From Parahoeflea halophila (lineage in GTDB: Bacteria > Pseudomonadota > Alphaproteobacteria > Rhizobiales > Rhizobiaceae), in the NCBI RefSeq assembly GCF_900220985.1, contig NZ_OCPC01000002.1, positions 186,001-250,000 of the forward strand: a stretch of 64,000 nucleotides of DNA. The letters are read 5' to 3'. The position numbers and the translations under genes were made by a program. This document shows, piece by piece, positions 45,622 through 54,030 of the stretch. The first letter of the stretch is position 1. Each line of letters begins with the position of its first letter. The notes under the pieces were generated by a model, which ran no database searches, had not been told where the DNA came from, and saw only the letters and a list, made by a program, of their open reading frames with translations.

Positions 45622-45879
45622 CTAGTCCGGCTCATCCCGCGTGATGCTCATCAGCACGTCCCAGAGCTCGGCGCCGGTTTCGAACACCAGGGCGTTGGCC
45701 TTGAAGCCGGTTTCCGCCTGCTTGAGGGTGAGCAGCTCGTTGGCGAGGCTGATTTCGGCATCGGTCTCGGTGGCAGTACCGGGCCCGGGAGCGGCGATGT
45801 TGGTGGCTGCGTCCATCAGGCGGCTCTGCTCAGACTGCATGCCCGAGACAGCACTGTTCATCATCGAGGAAATCGTCAT
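45622..45879 (-). CDS. Miniature flagellar rod/hook-like protein
   Basis: An 85-residue protein. The first 30 residues (MMNSAVSGMQSEQSRLMDAATNIA) resemble the N-terminal helix of flagellar axial proteins FlgB/FlgC/FlgG, and the last 40 (LANELLTLKQAETGFKANALVF and WDVLMSI) resemble their C-terminal helix, which has the consensus of an ANxKV region. The middle domains of true rod proteins are missing, leaving a short Pro/Gly/Thr linker. No other flagellar gene is nearby. It could be a relic or a small assembly factor; sequence alone cannot decide. Confidence 0.7.
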   Translation of the reverse strand: MTISSMMNSAVSGMQSEQSRLMDAATNIAAPGPGTATETDAEISLANELLTLKQAETGFKANALVFETGAELWDVLMSITRDEPD

Positions 45880-46239
45880 CGGTCCCGCCCTTCACGCGTG
45901 AGAGGGCACTGTCGCCGATCCGGCTTAGCAGAGGATTAATCCAGTCCTTCGGTTTTGAGCGGTTGGCTGAATCCGCGTTTGTAAGACCTGCAACTGCTCA
46001 CTCCGACCTGGCTGCAGTGGGAAAGCCGTCTCCGGTTTGGCTGGAACCGGGTGACCAAGGCCTGTCGCGTTCGCATGAATTCGCTTGAACGATGACCTGC
46101 ATGCATCATGTCAAAGCGTTGCAGCGAGGTTTGCGCACCCAGTTGGATGCTCGGCGCTGTAGGCTCACGATTTCCCGGGCTGCCCGGCCGGCCTTGGAGG
46201 AACGGCGCCAGCACCTTGCCGGGCGGAAGTCCGGACAAC
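45880..46239. other. Non-coding gap containing a structured repeat
   Basis: This gap lies between the miniature rod-like gene and the rplS terminator. Apart from the repeat at 46058-46165, no gene or known RNA is recognised. Confidence 0.5.
46058..46165 (+). repeat. Structured dispersed repeat, copy 1
   Basis: It opens AGGCCTGTCGCGTTC, then a partial palindrome around GAATTC (46069-46090), CATGCATC, and a later region CAGTTGGATG flanked by CAGCG / CGCTG. The same order of elements, about 100 bases long and in the same orientation, occurs at 63498-63605. No coding frame is conserved between the copies. Confidence 0.65.
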
Positions 46240-46266
46240 AAAAAAGCGCCGGTTGCCCGGCGCTTT
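46240..46266 (-). terminator. Terminator of rplS
   Basis: On the minus strand AAAAGCGCCGGGCAACCGGCGCTTTTTTG forms a nine-base-pair stem with a short loop and a run of six T, 43 bases after the rplS stop. A textbook intrinsic terminator. Confidence 0.9.
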
Positions 46267-46308
46267 TCCGTCTGATCCCGCAGGATCGTCAAATCATGGC
46301 GGAGCGGC

Positions 46309-46848
46309 TTATTCGCTCTTGGCTGCTTCAGCCGATGCTGCTGCTTCCTTTGCGGCTGCGGCTTCCGCGGCTTCTGCTGCTGCCTTTTCGGCGGCGAGAG
46401 CCTGTGCGGCTGCAACCTTCTCGGCCTCGAGGCGTGCCTTCTCGGCGGCCACAGCCTGACGCTCGGCGTCGTTGAGCTTGCGGGCGCGGGTGCCGGTGTT
46501 CTCGACGATACGAGCCGACTTGCCGCGACGGTCGCGCATGTAATAGAGCTTGGCGCGGCGCACCTTGCCGCGGCGGACGACTTCGACGGCTTCCACGATC
46601 GGCGAGTAGATCGGGAACACGCGCTCGACGCCTTCACCGTAGGAGATCTTGCGAACGGTGAAGTTCTCGTTCAGGCCGGCGCCGGAGCGCGCGATGCAAA
46701 CGCCTTCGAAGGCCTGCAGACGGGTCCGCTTGCCTTCCGTCACGCGCACCTGAACCCGCAGCGTGTCGCCGGCGGAAAATTCGGGAAACTTGCGGGAAGC
46801 TTCGATCTTGGCGGCCTGTTCGGCCTCCAGCTGGGCAATAATGTTCAT
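46309..46848 (-). CDS. rplS: 50S ribosomal protein L19 with long Ala/Glu-rich tail
   Basis: L19 stabilises the 30S-50S interface. The usual L19 body covers residues 1-125 ([24 protein letters not shown], then [34 protein letters not shown] and [15 protein letters not shown]). About 50 further residues after [21 protein letters not shown] are almost purely Ala, Glu and Lys and should form a single helix. Extended tails are known in rhizobial L19 but this is long at 179 residues in all. A strong terminator follows. Confidence 0.96.
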   Translation of the reverse strand: MNIIAQLEAEQAAKIEASRKFPEFSAGDTLRVQVRVTEGKRTRLQAFEGVCIARSGAGLNENFTVRKISYGEGVERVFPIYSPIVEAVEVVRRGKVRRAKLYYMRDRRGKSARIVENTGTRARKLNDAERQAVAAEKARLEAEKVAAAQALAAEKAAAEAAEAAAAKEAAASAEAAKSE

Positions 46849-47167
46849 GGTCCTTGACCTTTCGTTCTTCTCAAACGGCCAGAGCGCCCTCGTTTCATCC
46901 CTTTGACATGTCCCGGTTCCGGGATCATTCTCAGGGCTATGCCGGTGAGGGCAGGAGCGGGTTCACCATTCTTTGTTTGGCAGGCGCCGTTGTTCACACG
47001 ACCGTCGGACTTTGCCGATCGCGGGGCAGATACACCATCGCCGCGGTTTTGTCACGCCTGCGCGGACGATTTTGTTGCCACCTTGCAGCAGGTTTTGCCA
47101 CGGGTCTTGTGGCAAAGGGCGAGCGATGCTCTAAAACCGGTCCCATTGTTTCTCTGCACGGCACCCC
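46849..47167. other. Divergent promoter region of rplS and the TSUP permease gene
   Basis: A 319-base gap between divergent starts with no gene. It contains a perfect eight-base-pair inverted repeat, TTTGCCAC (47094-47101) / GTGGCAAA (47109-47116), 52 bases before the permease start, which may be an operator or an mRNA hairpin. The rplS promoter should lie near 46880-46950. No specific boxes are convincing. Confidence 0.45.
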
Positions 47168-47911
47168 ATGTCCCTTTTCGATATCGTTCTGCTGTTTTCC
47201 GCCGGCTTTCTCTCGAGCGCCGTCAATGCCATCGCCGGTGGCGGCACCTTCCTCACCTTTGGCGCCATGACGCTGACGGGCGTACCGCCGATCATGGCCA
47301 ACGCCACCTCCTCGGTGACCCAGTTCCCCGGCTATGTCACCTCGGCTCTGGCCTACCGCAAGGAGATTCGCGAGGCAGGCCGCGAAGCCTGGGTTCTGGC
47401 GGGGCTGTCGCTGGCAGGCAGTCTCGCGGGAGCGCTGATCCTGGTGTCGATGTCCAATCCCTCGTTCCGCTCGCTGGTGCCCTGGCTGCTGCTTGGCGCC
47501 ACCGTGATCTTTGCTGCCGGGCCCTATCTGCGGCCCAAACACCTGCATGCCGAGCGGCCGATTACGCGATTTGGGATGGTGGGCCAGTTCATCACCTCGA
47601 TTTATGGCGGTTTCTTCGGCGCCGGGATGGGCATCATGATGCTCGCCGTGCTCGGCATTACCAAGGGCGGCGACTACCACAAGCTCAACGCGCTTAAGAA
47701 CTTCATTGCCGTCATCATCGCCTTCATCGCCATCGTGGTGTTTGCCACCGGCGGTGTCGTGGCCTGGCTGCCGGCCCTGATCATGATCCCTGCGGGTGCG
47801 CTCGGCGGCTATGCCGGGGTCTGGCTGGCGCGCCGGGTGCCGCAGGCCGTGATCCGCGCCATCGTGGTCGCCGTCGGCCTGCTGCTGAGCTGGTATTATT
47901 TTGCAAGCTGA
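47168..47911 (+). CDS. TSUP-family permease (TauE/SafE)
   Basis: A 247-residue protein with about eight helices. The repeated family motif is seen as FLSSAVNAIAGGGTFLTFGAMTLTGVPPIMANATSS in the first half and YGGFFGAGMGIMMLAVLGI in the second. TSUP proteins export sulfite, sulfoacetate or related organosulfur anions; the substrate here is unknown. It is the only plus-strand gene between rplS and trmD, so it appears to have been inserted into an otherwise conserved ribosomal cluster. Confidence 0.9.
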   Translation: MSLFDIVLLFSAGFLSSAVNAIAGGGTFLTFGAMTLTGVPPIMANATSSVTQFPGYVTSALAYRKEIREAGREAWVLAGLSLAGSLAGALILVSMSNPSFRSLVPWLLLGATVIFAAGPYLRPKHLHAERPITRFGMVGQFITSIYGGFFGAGMGIMMLAVLGITKGGDYHKLNALKNFIAVIIAFIAIVVFATGGVVAWLPALIMIPAGALGGYAGVWLARRVPQAVIRAIVVAVGLLLSWYYFAS

Positions 47912-47921
47912 CCGGTCAGCG

Positions 47922-48620
47922 TCACCCGTCGCGGTCCTCCGGGCCAAGCAGATCGGGACGCCGCGCGCGCGTTAGTTGAAGCGATTCCGCCGCGCGCCAT
48001 TCGTCGATCGCCCTGTGATTACCCGATGTCAGCACGGCCGGGATCTCGCGGCCTTCAAAAAGCTGCGGCCGTGTGTAATGCGGGTGTTCGAGCATTCCGG
48101 TCTCGAAGCTTTCATGGGTGCCGGACGCGGCATTGCCCATGACACCAGGCAAGACCCGGATCACCGCATCGAGCAGGATCAGCGCCGCCGGTTCGCCGCC
48201 CGACAGCACATAGTCGCCGATCGAAATCTCCTCGAGATTGCGCGCCTCGATCACCCGCTGGTCGACACCTTCAAAGCGGCCGCAGACGATCACCGCGCCG
48301 GGCCCCTCAGCCAGCGCCCGCACGCGGGCCTGGGTCAGCGGACGCCCGCGCGGGCTCATCAAGAGCCGCGGCCGCGTGTCGCCTTCCGGGCTGACGGCAT
48401 CGATGGCGCTGGCCAGCACGTCAGGCCTGAGCACCATTCCGGCGCCGCCACCGGCCGGTGTGTCATCGACCGAGCGGTGCCGGTCGGTGGCGAAATCACG
48501 GATATTGACCGGTTCGATCGCGGCATCGCCGCGTTCCAGCGCCCGGCCCGCCAGCGACTGCCCGAGATGGCCGGGAAACATGTCCGGATAAAGCGTCAGG
48601 ATGGAGGCGCGAAAACTCAC
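47922..48620 (-). CDS. trmD: tRNA (guanine-N1-)-methyltransferase
   Basis: The 232-residue SPOUT-class enzyme methylates G37 of tRNAs to stop frameshifting. Knot-forming regions are visible in [35 protein letters not shown] and [21 protein letters not shown]. The start overlaps the rimM stop by four bases (ATGA), so the two are translationally coupled, as in most bacteria. Confidence 0.96.
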   Translation of the reverse strand: MSFRASILTLYPDMFPGHLGQSLAGRALERGDAAIEPVNIRDFATDRHRSVDDTPAGGGAGMVLRPDVLASAIDAVSPEGDTRPRLLMSPRGRPLTQARVRALAEGPGAVIVCGRFEGVDQRVIEARNLEEISIGDYVLSGGEPAALILLDAVIRVLPGVMGNAASGTHESFETGMLEHPHYTRPQLFEGREIPAVLTSGNHRAIDEWRAAESLQLTRARRPDLLGPEDRDG

Positions 48621-49213
48621 CTTCCGTCCTCGCCGCCATCCTCATCGCCGCTATCTCGATCGTCACCGCCTTCGGAGCCCTCGTCATCCTCGCCGCTCTC
48701 GACAAGGCCGGCGGCCAGCGGGTCGACCAGGATCCGCCCGGCCTCGAGATCGACATGCGGCACCGCAGCCAGCGTGAACGGGATCACCACCGGCTTGCTG
48801 CCGTCTTCGCGCAGCTCCAGGAGGTCGCCGCCCCCGAAATCGAGCACGCCCGAGACCTCGCCCCAGAACCGGCCGTCTTCGTCCCAGGCTTCAAGCCCGA
48901 CAAGATCGGCATGGAAATATTCGCCCTCCTCCAGATCCTCGTCATCGAGGCTGGAGCGGTCGATGAACAGCTCGAGCCCCTTGAGCGCCTCGGCCGCATT
49001 GCGGTCGTTGATGCCGCGGAACCGCACCACGACCACGGTCTTGGCGAAGCGGTGATCGAGGATCTCGAAACGGCGGCCATCCTTCGTGTAGAGCGCGCCA
49101 TATTCGGCGATCGCCATCGGGTCCTCGGTAAACGGCTTGACCCGCACCTCGCCGCGGATGCCCTGCGCGGCCCCGACAACGCCAATCAGAATGGGGTGGG
49201 TAAGCTTGGTCAT
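48617..49213 (-). CDS. rimM: Ribosome maturation factor RimM with acidic tail
   Basis: A 198-residue 30S maturation factor that binds S19. The N-terminal RimM domain begins [24 protein letters not shown] and the PRC-barrel includes [36 protein letters not shown]. The last 28 residues are almost all Asp, Glu and Gly ([20 protein letters not shown]), an acidic extension beyond the usual end. GGAG lies six bases before ATG 49213, ruling out the in-frame upstream start at 49285. Confidence 0.95.
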   Translation of the reverse strand: MTKLTHPILIGVVGAAQGIRGEVRVKPFTEDPMAIAEYGALYTKDGRRFEILDHRFAKTVVVVRFRGINDRNAAEALKGLELFIDRSSLDDEDLEEGEYFHADLVGLEAWDEDGRFWGEVSGVLDFGGGDLLELREDGSKPVVIPFTLAAVPHVDLEAGRILVDPLAAGLVESGEDDEGSEGGDDRDSGDEDGGEDGR

Positions 49214-49350
49214 GAAAAACTCCGCTGCAGCCGGGTGCGCCTGAAGGCAAAAGGCCTGCTGCAACACATAGGATATTGCCTGCATCCTGTCACTCAGGCC
49301 ATGCCGGTGAGGCTGGAATGCAGGGTGAACGGGCCAGCGTCAACGCGAAA

Positions 49351-49371
49351 CGGGCGGCACGAAGCCGCCCG
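49351..49371 (-). terminator. Hairpin between rpsP and rimM
   Basis: On the minus strand GGGCGGC-TTCG-TGCCGCCCG forms a stable tetraloop hairpin followed by TTTCG, 50 bases after the rpsP stop. It may partly end transcription or protect the rpsP message, letting the ribosomal protein be made in excess of RimM and TrmD. Confidence 0.55.
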
Positions 49372-49420
49372 CATGAGTGCGCACGCTGCGCATCCGTGAA
49401 GATGCGCCTGTGCGGCCAAC

Positions 49421-49819
49421 TTACTCCGCAGCGGCTTCTTCGGCCGGTGCAGCAGCGGCTTCGGCGGCAGCAGCGGCTGCATCCTCTTCCTTCTGCTTCT
49501 TCTCGGCAGCGCGTTCCTGCGCCTTCTTGCCGGGCTTTGCCTTGTTCGGGTTGTTGCGGGCGTCGCGGGTGATCATGCCGGCTTCAGCCATGAAACGGGC
49601 GACACGGTCGGTCGGCAGCGCGCCGTTGTCGAGCCAGTGCTGGATGCGCTCCTGGTTGAGGTTGACGCGGCCCGCGTCGTCCTTGGCCAGCATCGGGTTC
49701 CAGTAGCCCAGACGCTCGATGAAGCGGCCATCGCGCGGGGACCGCACATCGGCTACGACGACGTGGTAGTAAGGACGCTTCTTGGAGCCGCCACGCGACA
49801 GACGAATTTTCAGTGCCAT
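49421..49819 (-). CDS. rpsP: 30S ribosomal protein S16 with Ala/Glu-rich tail
   Basis: The first 80 residues are canonical S16 ([42 protein letters not shown] and [19 protein letters not shown]). At 132 residues it carries about 45 extra, Lys-rich then Ala/Glu-rich ([27 protein letters not shown]). It is in the order ffh, chorismate mutase, rpsP, rimM, trmD. Confidence 0.96.
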   Translation of the reverse strand: MALKIRLSRGGSKKRPYYHVVVADVRSPRDGRFIERLGYWNPMLAKDDAGRVNLNQERIQHWLDNGALPTDRVARFMAEAGMITRDARNNPNKAKPGKKAQERAAEKKQKEEDAAAAAAEAAAAPAEEAAAE

Positions 49820-49894
49820 TTTCTTTTCCTTCGATTTGCAGTTGTGTTGACTGTCTGGTTGGTCATGGTCGGGCGCCGCAGGGCGCCAGATGGG

Positions 49895-50191
49895 TTACTT
49901 CGCCGCCGCCTGCTTGTGATGCTGGATCACTTCGCGGATGACGAATTCGAGAAACTTTTCGGCGAAATCCGGATCGAGATCAGCGGATCTGGCCAGATCC
50001 CGCAGCCGGGCAACCTGCTCGGCCTCGCGCTTCGGGTCCGACGGCGGCAGATCGGCCGAAGCCTTGAGCGCGCCCACTGCCTTGGTCACCCGGAAGCGCT
50101 CGGCCAGAATGTGGATCAGCGCAGCGTCGAAATTGTCGATCGACTTGCGGAATTCCTGCAATTTGGCCAGCGCCTCGGTGTTCGTGCTCAT
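49895..50191 (-). CDS. Chorismate mutase (AroQ type)
   Basis: A 98-residue all-helical protein of the AroQ fold, converting chorismate to prephenate. The pattern LQEFRKSIDNFDAALIHILAERFRVTKAVGALK and the later DPKREAEQVARLRDLA match the family; Arg, Lys and Gln/Glu active-site residues are in place. GAGGGGCGGGGC precedes ATG 50191. It lies 10 bases after ffh, an order conserved in Hyphomicrobiales. Confidence 0.92.
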   Translation of the reverse strand: MSTNTEALAKLQEFRKSIDNFDAALIHILAERFRVTKAVGALKASADLPPSDPKREAEQVARLRDLARSADLDPDFAEKFLEFVIREVIQHHKQAAAK

Positions 50192-50201
50192 GCCCCGCCC
50201 C

Positions 50202-51767
50202 TCACTTCTTCTTCGGCAGGCCGGGAAGGCCGCCACCAAGGCCGGGTAGCTTTGGCCCGCCCAAACCGGGCAATCCACCCGGAAGACCGCCGTGCATGCC
50301 GCCCTTGCCGAGACCGGCGGCCTCGGCCTGCTTCTGCAAGGCTTCGAGCTGCTTCGGATCCATCTTCGACAGATCCGGCATGCCGCCAATTCCACCCATG
50401 CCGCCAGGCAGGCCCATCTTCTGGGCCAGGCCGCCCATGGCCGCGCGCATCATGCCGCCGCCCTTGCCCTTGCCGCCCATGGCCTTCATCATGTCGGCCA
50501 TCTGCCGGTGCATCTTCAACAGCTTGTTGATCTGCGCCGCATCGGTGCCCGAACCGGCGGCAATGCGCTTCTTGCGGGAATGCTTGAGAATGTCGGGATT
50601 GGCGCGCTCGGCCTTGGTCATCGAACCGATGATGGCGAGCTGGCGGGCGAATGTCTTGTCGTCCATGCCGGCCGCCGACATCTGGTCCTTCATCTTGCCC
50701 ATGCCCGGCATCATGCCCATGATGCCGCCCATGCCGCCGAGCTTCTGCATCTGCCCCAGCTGCTCGGCGAGATCATTAAGGTCGAACTTGCCGGTCTTCA
50801 TCCGGGCGGCCATCGCCTGGGCCTTCTCGGCGTCGAAACTCTCCGCCGCCTTTTCGACCAGGCTGACGATGTCGCCCATGCCCAGGATCCGGTCGGCGAC
50901 GCGGCGGGGGTGGAATTCCTCCAGCGCGTCCATCTTCTCGCCGGTACCAATCAGCTTGATCGGCTTGCCGGTGACAGCCCGCATCGACAGCGCCGCACCG
51001 CCACGGCCATCGCCGTCCATTCGGGTCAGCACCAGGCCGGAAATGCCGACGCGCTCATCGAAATTGCGCGCCAGATTGACCGCGTCCTGACCGGTCAGCG
51101 CATCGGCGACGAGCAGGATCTCGTGCGGATTGGCGCGCTTCTTGATCTCGGCCATCTCGGCCATCAGCGGCTCGTCGATATGGGTGCGGCCGGCGGTGTC
51201 GAGGATGACCACATCATGGCCGCCGAGCTTTGCCGCCTGAACCGCGCGCGCGGCGATGTCGGTGGGCGACTGTCCGGCGACGATCGGCAGCGTGGCGACG
51301 CCGGTCTGCTCGCCCAACTGCTTGAGCTGCTCCTGTGCCGCCGGACGGCGGGTGTCGAGCGAGGCCATCATGACCTTCTTGCGGTCACGTTTCTCGAGCC
51401 GGGCGGCAATCTTGGCCGAGGTGGTGGTCTTGCCCGAGCCCTGCAGGCCGACCATCATGATGACGACGGGGGCGGCCGCATTGAGATCGATGGCGACGCC
51501 TTCTTCGCCGAGAAGGGCGACCAGCTCGTCATGAACCAGCTTGACCACCATCTGGCCCGGCTTGATCGACTTGACGATCTCGGCACCGACGGCCTTTTCC
51601 CGCACCCGGTCGGTAAAGCCCCGGACCACTTCCAGCGCCACGTCGGCCTCCAGAAGCGCGCGGCGAACCTCGCGCATGGCTTCTGCGACATCCTTTTCCG
51701 ACAGGGCGCCGCGCCCGGTCAGATTGTTGAGGATGGAGCCAAGCCGGTCCTGGAGATTTTCAAACAT
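50202..51767 (-). CDS. ffh: Signal recognition particle protein Ffh
   Basis: The 521-residue SRP GTPase binds signal peptides and 4.5S RNA. The NG domain shows G1 as MMVGLQGSGKTTTSAKIAARL, DTRRPAAQEQL, DTAGRTHIDEPLM and LTRMDGDGRGGAALS. The M domain (about 330-440) is Met-rich with the RNA-binding SRKKRIAAGSG loop. The C-terminal 60 residues are Gly/Met/Leu-rich repeats (GGLPGLGGPKLPGLGGGLPG). The receptor gene ftsY lies in the same window. Confidence 0.97.
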   Translation of the reverse strand: MFENLQDRLGSILNNLTGRGALSEKDVAEAMREVRRALLEADVALEVVRGFTDRVREKAVGAEIVKSIKPGQMVVKLVHDELVALLGEEGVAIDLNAAAPVVIMMVGLQGSGKTTTSAKIAARLEKRDRKKVMMASLDTRRPAAQEQLKQLGEQTGVATLPIVAGQSPTDIAARAVQAAKLGGHDVVILDTAGRTHIDEPLMAEMAEIKKRANPHEILLVADALTGQDAVNLARNFDERVGISGLVLTRMDGDGRGGAALSMRAVTGKPIKLIGTGEKMDALEEFHPRRVADRILGMGDIVSLVEKAAESFDAEKAQAMAARMKTGKFDLNDLAEQLGQMQKLGGMGGIMGMMPGMGKMKDQMSAAGMDDKTFARQLAIIGSMTKAERANPDILKHSRKKRIAAGSGTDAAQINKLLKMHRQMADMMKAMGGKGKGGGMMRAAMGGLAQKMGLPGGMGGIGGMPDLSKMDPKQLEALQKQAEAAGLGKGGMHGGLPGGLPGLGGPKLPGLGGGLPGLPKKK

Positions 51768-52113
51768 TGCGTCGTCCTGTGGTTGCTGGGGTCTCCAGCC
51801 AATATGGGAAGAGCATCACGCAAAGCCAAACGACACCCGAGGGCGCATCGCGCTGTCGGATGTTGACCTCCGGTGCTCAAATGTTTCGCTTGACACTTCA
51901 GACCGGTCCGGTCTGAAAAAAGGTTTCAAGCGACCACAGGAACCATCCCGGTCGGCGGCTCGGAGTCATGCTCGTCGCAGATTTGCGCGGGATAAACAGG
52001 AAAACTGCGCCGGAGTCAAGGTTAGCGCCCGAGCCTGACGCCTCGGCGGTTAGGATGTGATTGCAACCCTCTACCGATGCGGTAATCTGTCTCATCCAAA
52101 GCGGGAGGAAACC
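51768..52113. other. Gap between ffh and the MAPEG gene
   Basis: No gene is seen in these 346 bases. The ffh promoter should lie near 51780-51860. A striking perfect inverted repeat, listed separately, is at 51897-51917. I looked for the 4.5S RNA gene (ffs) core and did not find it. Confidence 0.5.
51890..51918 (+). promoter_or_regulatory. TTGACA box with overlapping perfect palindrome
   Basis: A consensus -35 TTGACA (51890-51895) is followed by a perfect inverted repeat TTCAGACCG-GTC-CGGTCTGAA (51897-51917) that fills the promoter spacer; the -10 position reads CTGAAA, which is weak. Such a repeat suits a TetR-type operator. The only downstream plus-strand gene is the MAPEG gene, about 200 bases on. 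Confidence 0.4.
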
Positions 52114-52530
52114 ATGGACCAAATCGCTGCCTATTCGATCGGTCTGATCTCATTGCTGATATTCGTTCTTATCGTGTTGCTGCAATCGGCCCTGGTCGGT
52201 GCCGGCAAGGCCAGGGCCAACCTGGTCCCGGGCAGTGATCCGGCAAAGGATTACGCCGACGGGCTATACCGGCTGAACCGGTCTCATCTCAATGGTGTGG
52301 AGATAATGCCAGCAGCGGGCATCGCCCTGTTTGCCAGTATTTTGTCCGGGGTGTCGAGCTGGTGGGTCAATTTGCTGATGGGCTTGTTCCTGCTCGCCCG
52401 CATCGTCTACGTGGTGATCTATGCCCAGAATGTCGGCAAACCGATCCAGGGCGTGCGCACCTTTGTCTATGTCGCCGGATGGGCGATGCTGGTGGTGCTG
52501 TGCATTATGGCGATCTTCAGGCTGATTTGA
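52114..52530 (+). CDS. MAPEG-family membrane protein
   Basis: A 138-residue four-helix protein. GGGAGGAAACC precedes ATG 52114. The segment YADGLYRLNRSHLNGVEIMPAAGIALFASIL, with an R(x)xRxHxN-like motif, and ARIVYVVIYAQNVGKPIQGVRTFVYVAGWA fit MAPEG (membrane-associated eicosanoid/glutathione) proteins. Bacterial members have glutathione transferase activity or unknown roles. Confidence 0.88.
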   Translation: MDQIAAYSIGLISLLIFVLIVLLQSALVGAGKARANLVPGSDPAKDYADGLYRLNRSHLNGVEIMPAAGIALFASILSGVSSWWVNLLMGLFLLARIVYVVIYAQNVGKPIQGVRTFVYVAGWAMLVVLCIMAIFRLI

Positions 52531-52711
52531 GACCTGCCCGTTTCGCTGGTTCTTCATGAAAGTCGGAGTCCCGGCGACCATCACGAGAGGTGTAACCCGG
52601 TCAGGGATCGACGATTTCGATACGAACCGGGAATTTTATCGCTTGCCGACTTGATACTTGACCGGCTGTGCAACAATTATCCGGTTTCAATGCCAAGCCT
52701 GAAAGCACAGA

Positions 52712-53347
52712 ATGTATCCCAGCTACACCAAATCAGAACGCGTTGCCGACGGCAGCATGCATGTCGTCGGTGTTACCGGCGCGGTGCTTGGTGCCATTTT
52801 GTTGCTGGCCTGGGCGGCACCGGTTGCCTCGCCCTGGCAGATAGCCGCCATAACTATTTATGCCATCACCCTGATCGCTACCTTTGCCGCCTCGGCCTTC
52901 TACCACATGACCCCGTGGGAAAGCCTGCGGCCGACCTTGCGGAGGATCGACCATGCGGCGATCTACCTGAAGATTGCCGGCACCTACACGCCGCTGGTGG
53001 TGATGATCGGCTCCGGCCTGGCCTATGTCGTGCTCGGCATCGTCTGGGCGCTGGCGCTGATCGGCATGGTGCTCAAGCTGGTGTTCTGGTCGACGCCCGG
53101 CCGCTTCGGCCCCGCACTATACCTCGCCATGGGTTGGCTGAGCGTGGTGCTGTTCTGGTCATCCTGGCAGCAGCTGCCCTTTGGCTACATCGTCGCCGGT
53201 GGTCTGCTCTACACTGTCGGCGTGGTGTTTTACGCGGCCAAGAAGATGAAGTTCTCCAACGCCATATGGCATGGCTTCGTCATCGCCGCATCGGCCTGCT
53301 TCTTCGCCGCCATTTCCTTGTCGGTGACGCAGGACAGCCTGGTGTAG
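52712..53347 (+). CDS. Hemolysin III family protein (TrhA/YqfA)
   Basis: A 211-residue seven-helix protein of the progestin/adipoQ receptor-hemolysin III superfamily. Conserved metal-type residues are visible in FAASAFYHMTPW, LRRIDHAAIYLKIAGTYTP and the C-terminal FSNAIWHGFVIAAS, giving the Ser-His, Asp and His set. Members affect membrane lipid balance in Escherichia coli; true hemolysis is doubtful. It follows the MAPEG gene in the same direction. Confidence 0.9.
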   Translation: MYPSYTKSERVADGSMHVVGVTGAVLGAILLLAWAAPVASPWQIAAITIYAITLIATFAASAFYHMTPWESLRPTLRRIDHAAIYLKIAGTYTPLVVMIGSGLAYVVLGIVWALALIGMVLKLVFWSTPGRFGPALYLAMGWLSVVLFWSSWQQLPFGYIVAGGLLYTVGVVFYAAKKMKFSNAIWHGFVIAASACFFAAISLSVTQDSLV

Positions 53348-53371
53348 ACAGACGAGCCAAGCGGGCGGGAT

Positions 53372-53701
53372 CTAACTGTGCTCCCGCGCCAGCGTGGTGG
53401 TCACCAGCTTGTTGAGACTCACCCCCGCGCGCTTGGCGGCGGTGACCAGCGCCCTGTGCAGGGCGGGCTCGGCACGCACTACAAATTGCCCCGAATAAGG
53501 CTTGTCAGGCTCCACGCCCCGCTCGGCGCAAAAGGCCAGATAGTCATCCACCGATTCGGCGAACGCTTTCTTCAGCTCTGAAGCTGAATTCCCCTGAAAG
53601 GTGATCACGTCGCGGGTATTGATGACCTCGCCATGAAACAACTCCGCGTCCTCGTCAAACTCGACGAGCGCCTCATAGCCATTGTAGTGCATCATGGTCA
53701 T
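53372..53701 (-). CDS. hicB: HicB-family antitoxin
   Basis: A 109-residue protein. The N-terminal degenerate RNase-H-like domain has YNGYEALVEFDEDAELFHGEVINTRDVITFQG and FAESVDDYLAFCAERG. The C-terminal 40 residues (KPYSGQFVVRAEPALHRALVTAAKRAGVSLNKLVTTTL) form a ribbon-helix-helix DNA-binding domain. The start overlaps the hicA stop in ATGA, so toxin and antitoxin are coupled. Confidence 0.92.
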   Translation of the reverse strand: MTMMHYNGYEALVEFDEDAELFHGEVINTRDVITFQGNSASELKKAFAESVDDYLAFCAERGVEPDKPYSGQFVVRAEPALHRALVTAAKRAGVSLNKLVTTTLAREHS

Positions 53702-53928
53702 GGTCGAATCTCCGCTTCTGTCAGAAAACGCCGTACGGATTTAACCGCACCCTTGTCCGTCTCTTTTTGTGGATGCGGACGGTGAAATACCGCACGCACG
53801 CCGTTCAGCGATACCCGAACCCGCGATCCTTGCCCTTCGCTGACTTCACCACCTGCAGCGATAAACAGTGCCTCAATGTCCCGCCACGGGATACTGGCCC
53901 GAACCGGATCAGCAAAAAACGGCCTCAA
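53698..53928 (-). CDS. hicA: HicA-family toxin, possibly N-terminally shortened
   Basis: A 76-residue mRNA interferase of the HicA/YcfA type. Core motifs IPWRDIEALFIAAGGEVSEGQGSRVRVSLNGVRAVFHRPHP and KGAVKSVRRFL are intact, with the likely catalytic His in FHRPHP. The only start in frame is TTG 53928, two codons after a stop. Homologues as I recall them begin with a short leader of about eight more residues, so the N-terminus may be lost and expression weak. HicB follows directly. Confidence 0.85.
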   Translation of the reverse strand: MRPFFADPVRASIPWRDIEALFIAAGGEVSEGQGSRVRVSLNGVRAVFHRPHPQKETDKGAVKSVRRFLTEAEIRP

Positions 53929-54030
53929 GGATTAGCCGGTGTTTCCTACTTAGGTTCATTTAGTATCACTTTCCAGTATCATCTACAATCATTCTGACAC
54001 CAGACAGCCACAGTCCCTTCAGGCTCTGAA

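Noticed and set aside
51897-51921. Palindrome after ffh as an intrinsic terminator
   Set aside because: The A run follows the stem on the plus strand, so on the minus strand the T run precedes it; neither direction gives stem then T run.
51768-52113. 4.5S RNA (ffs) next to ffh
   Set aside because: The conserved GGTCAGGTCCGGAAGGAAGCA-type core is not found on either strand.
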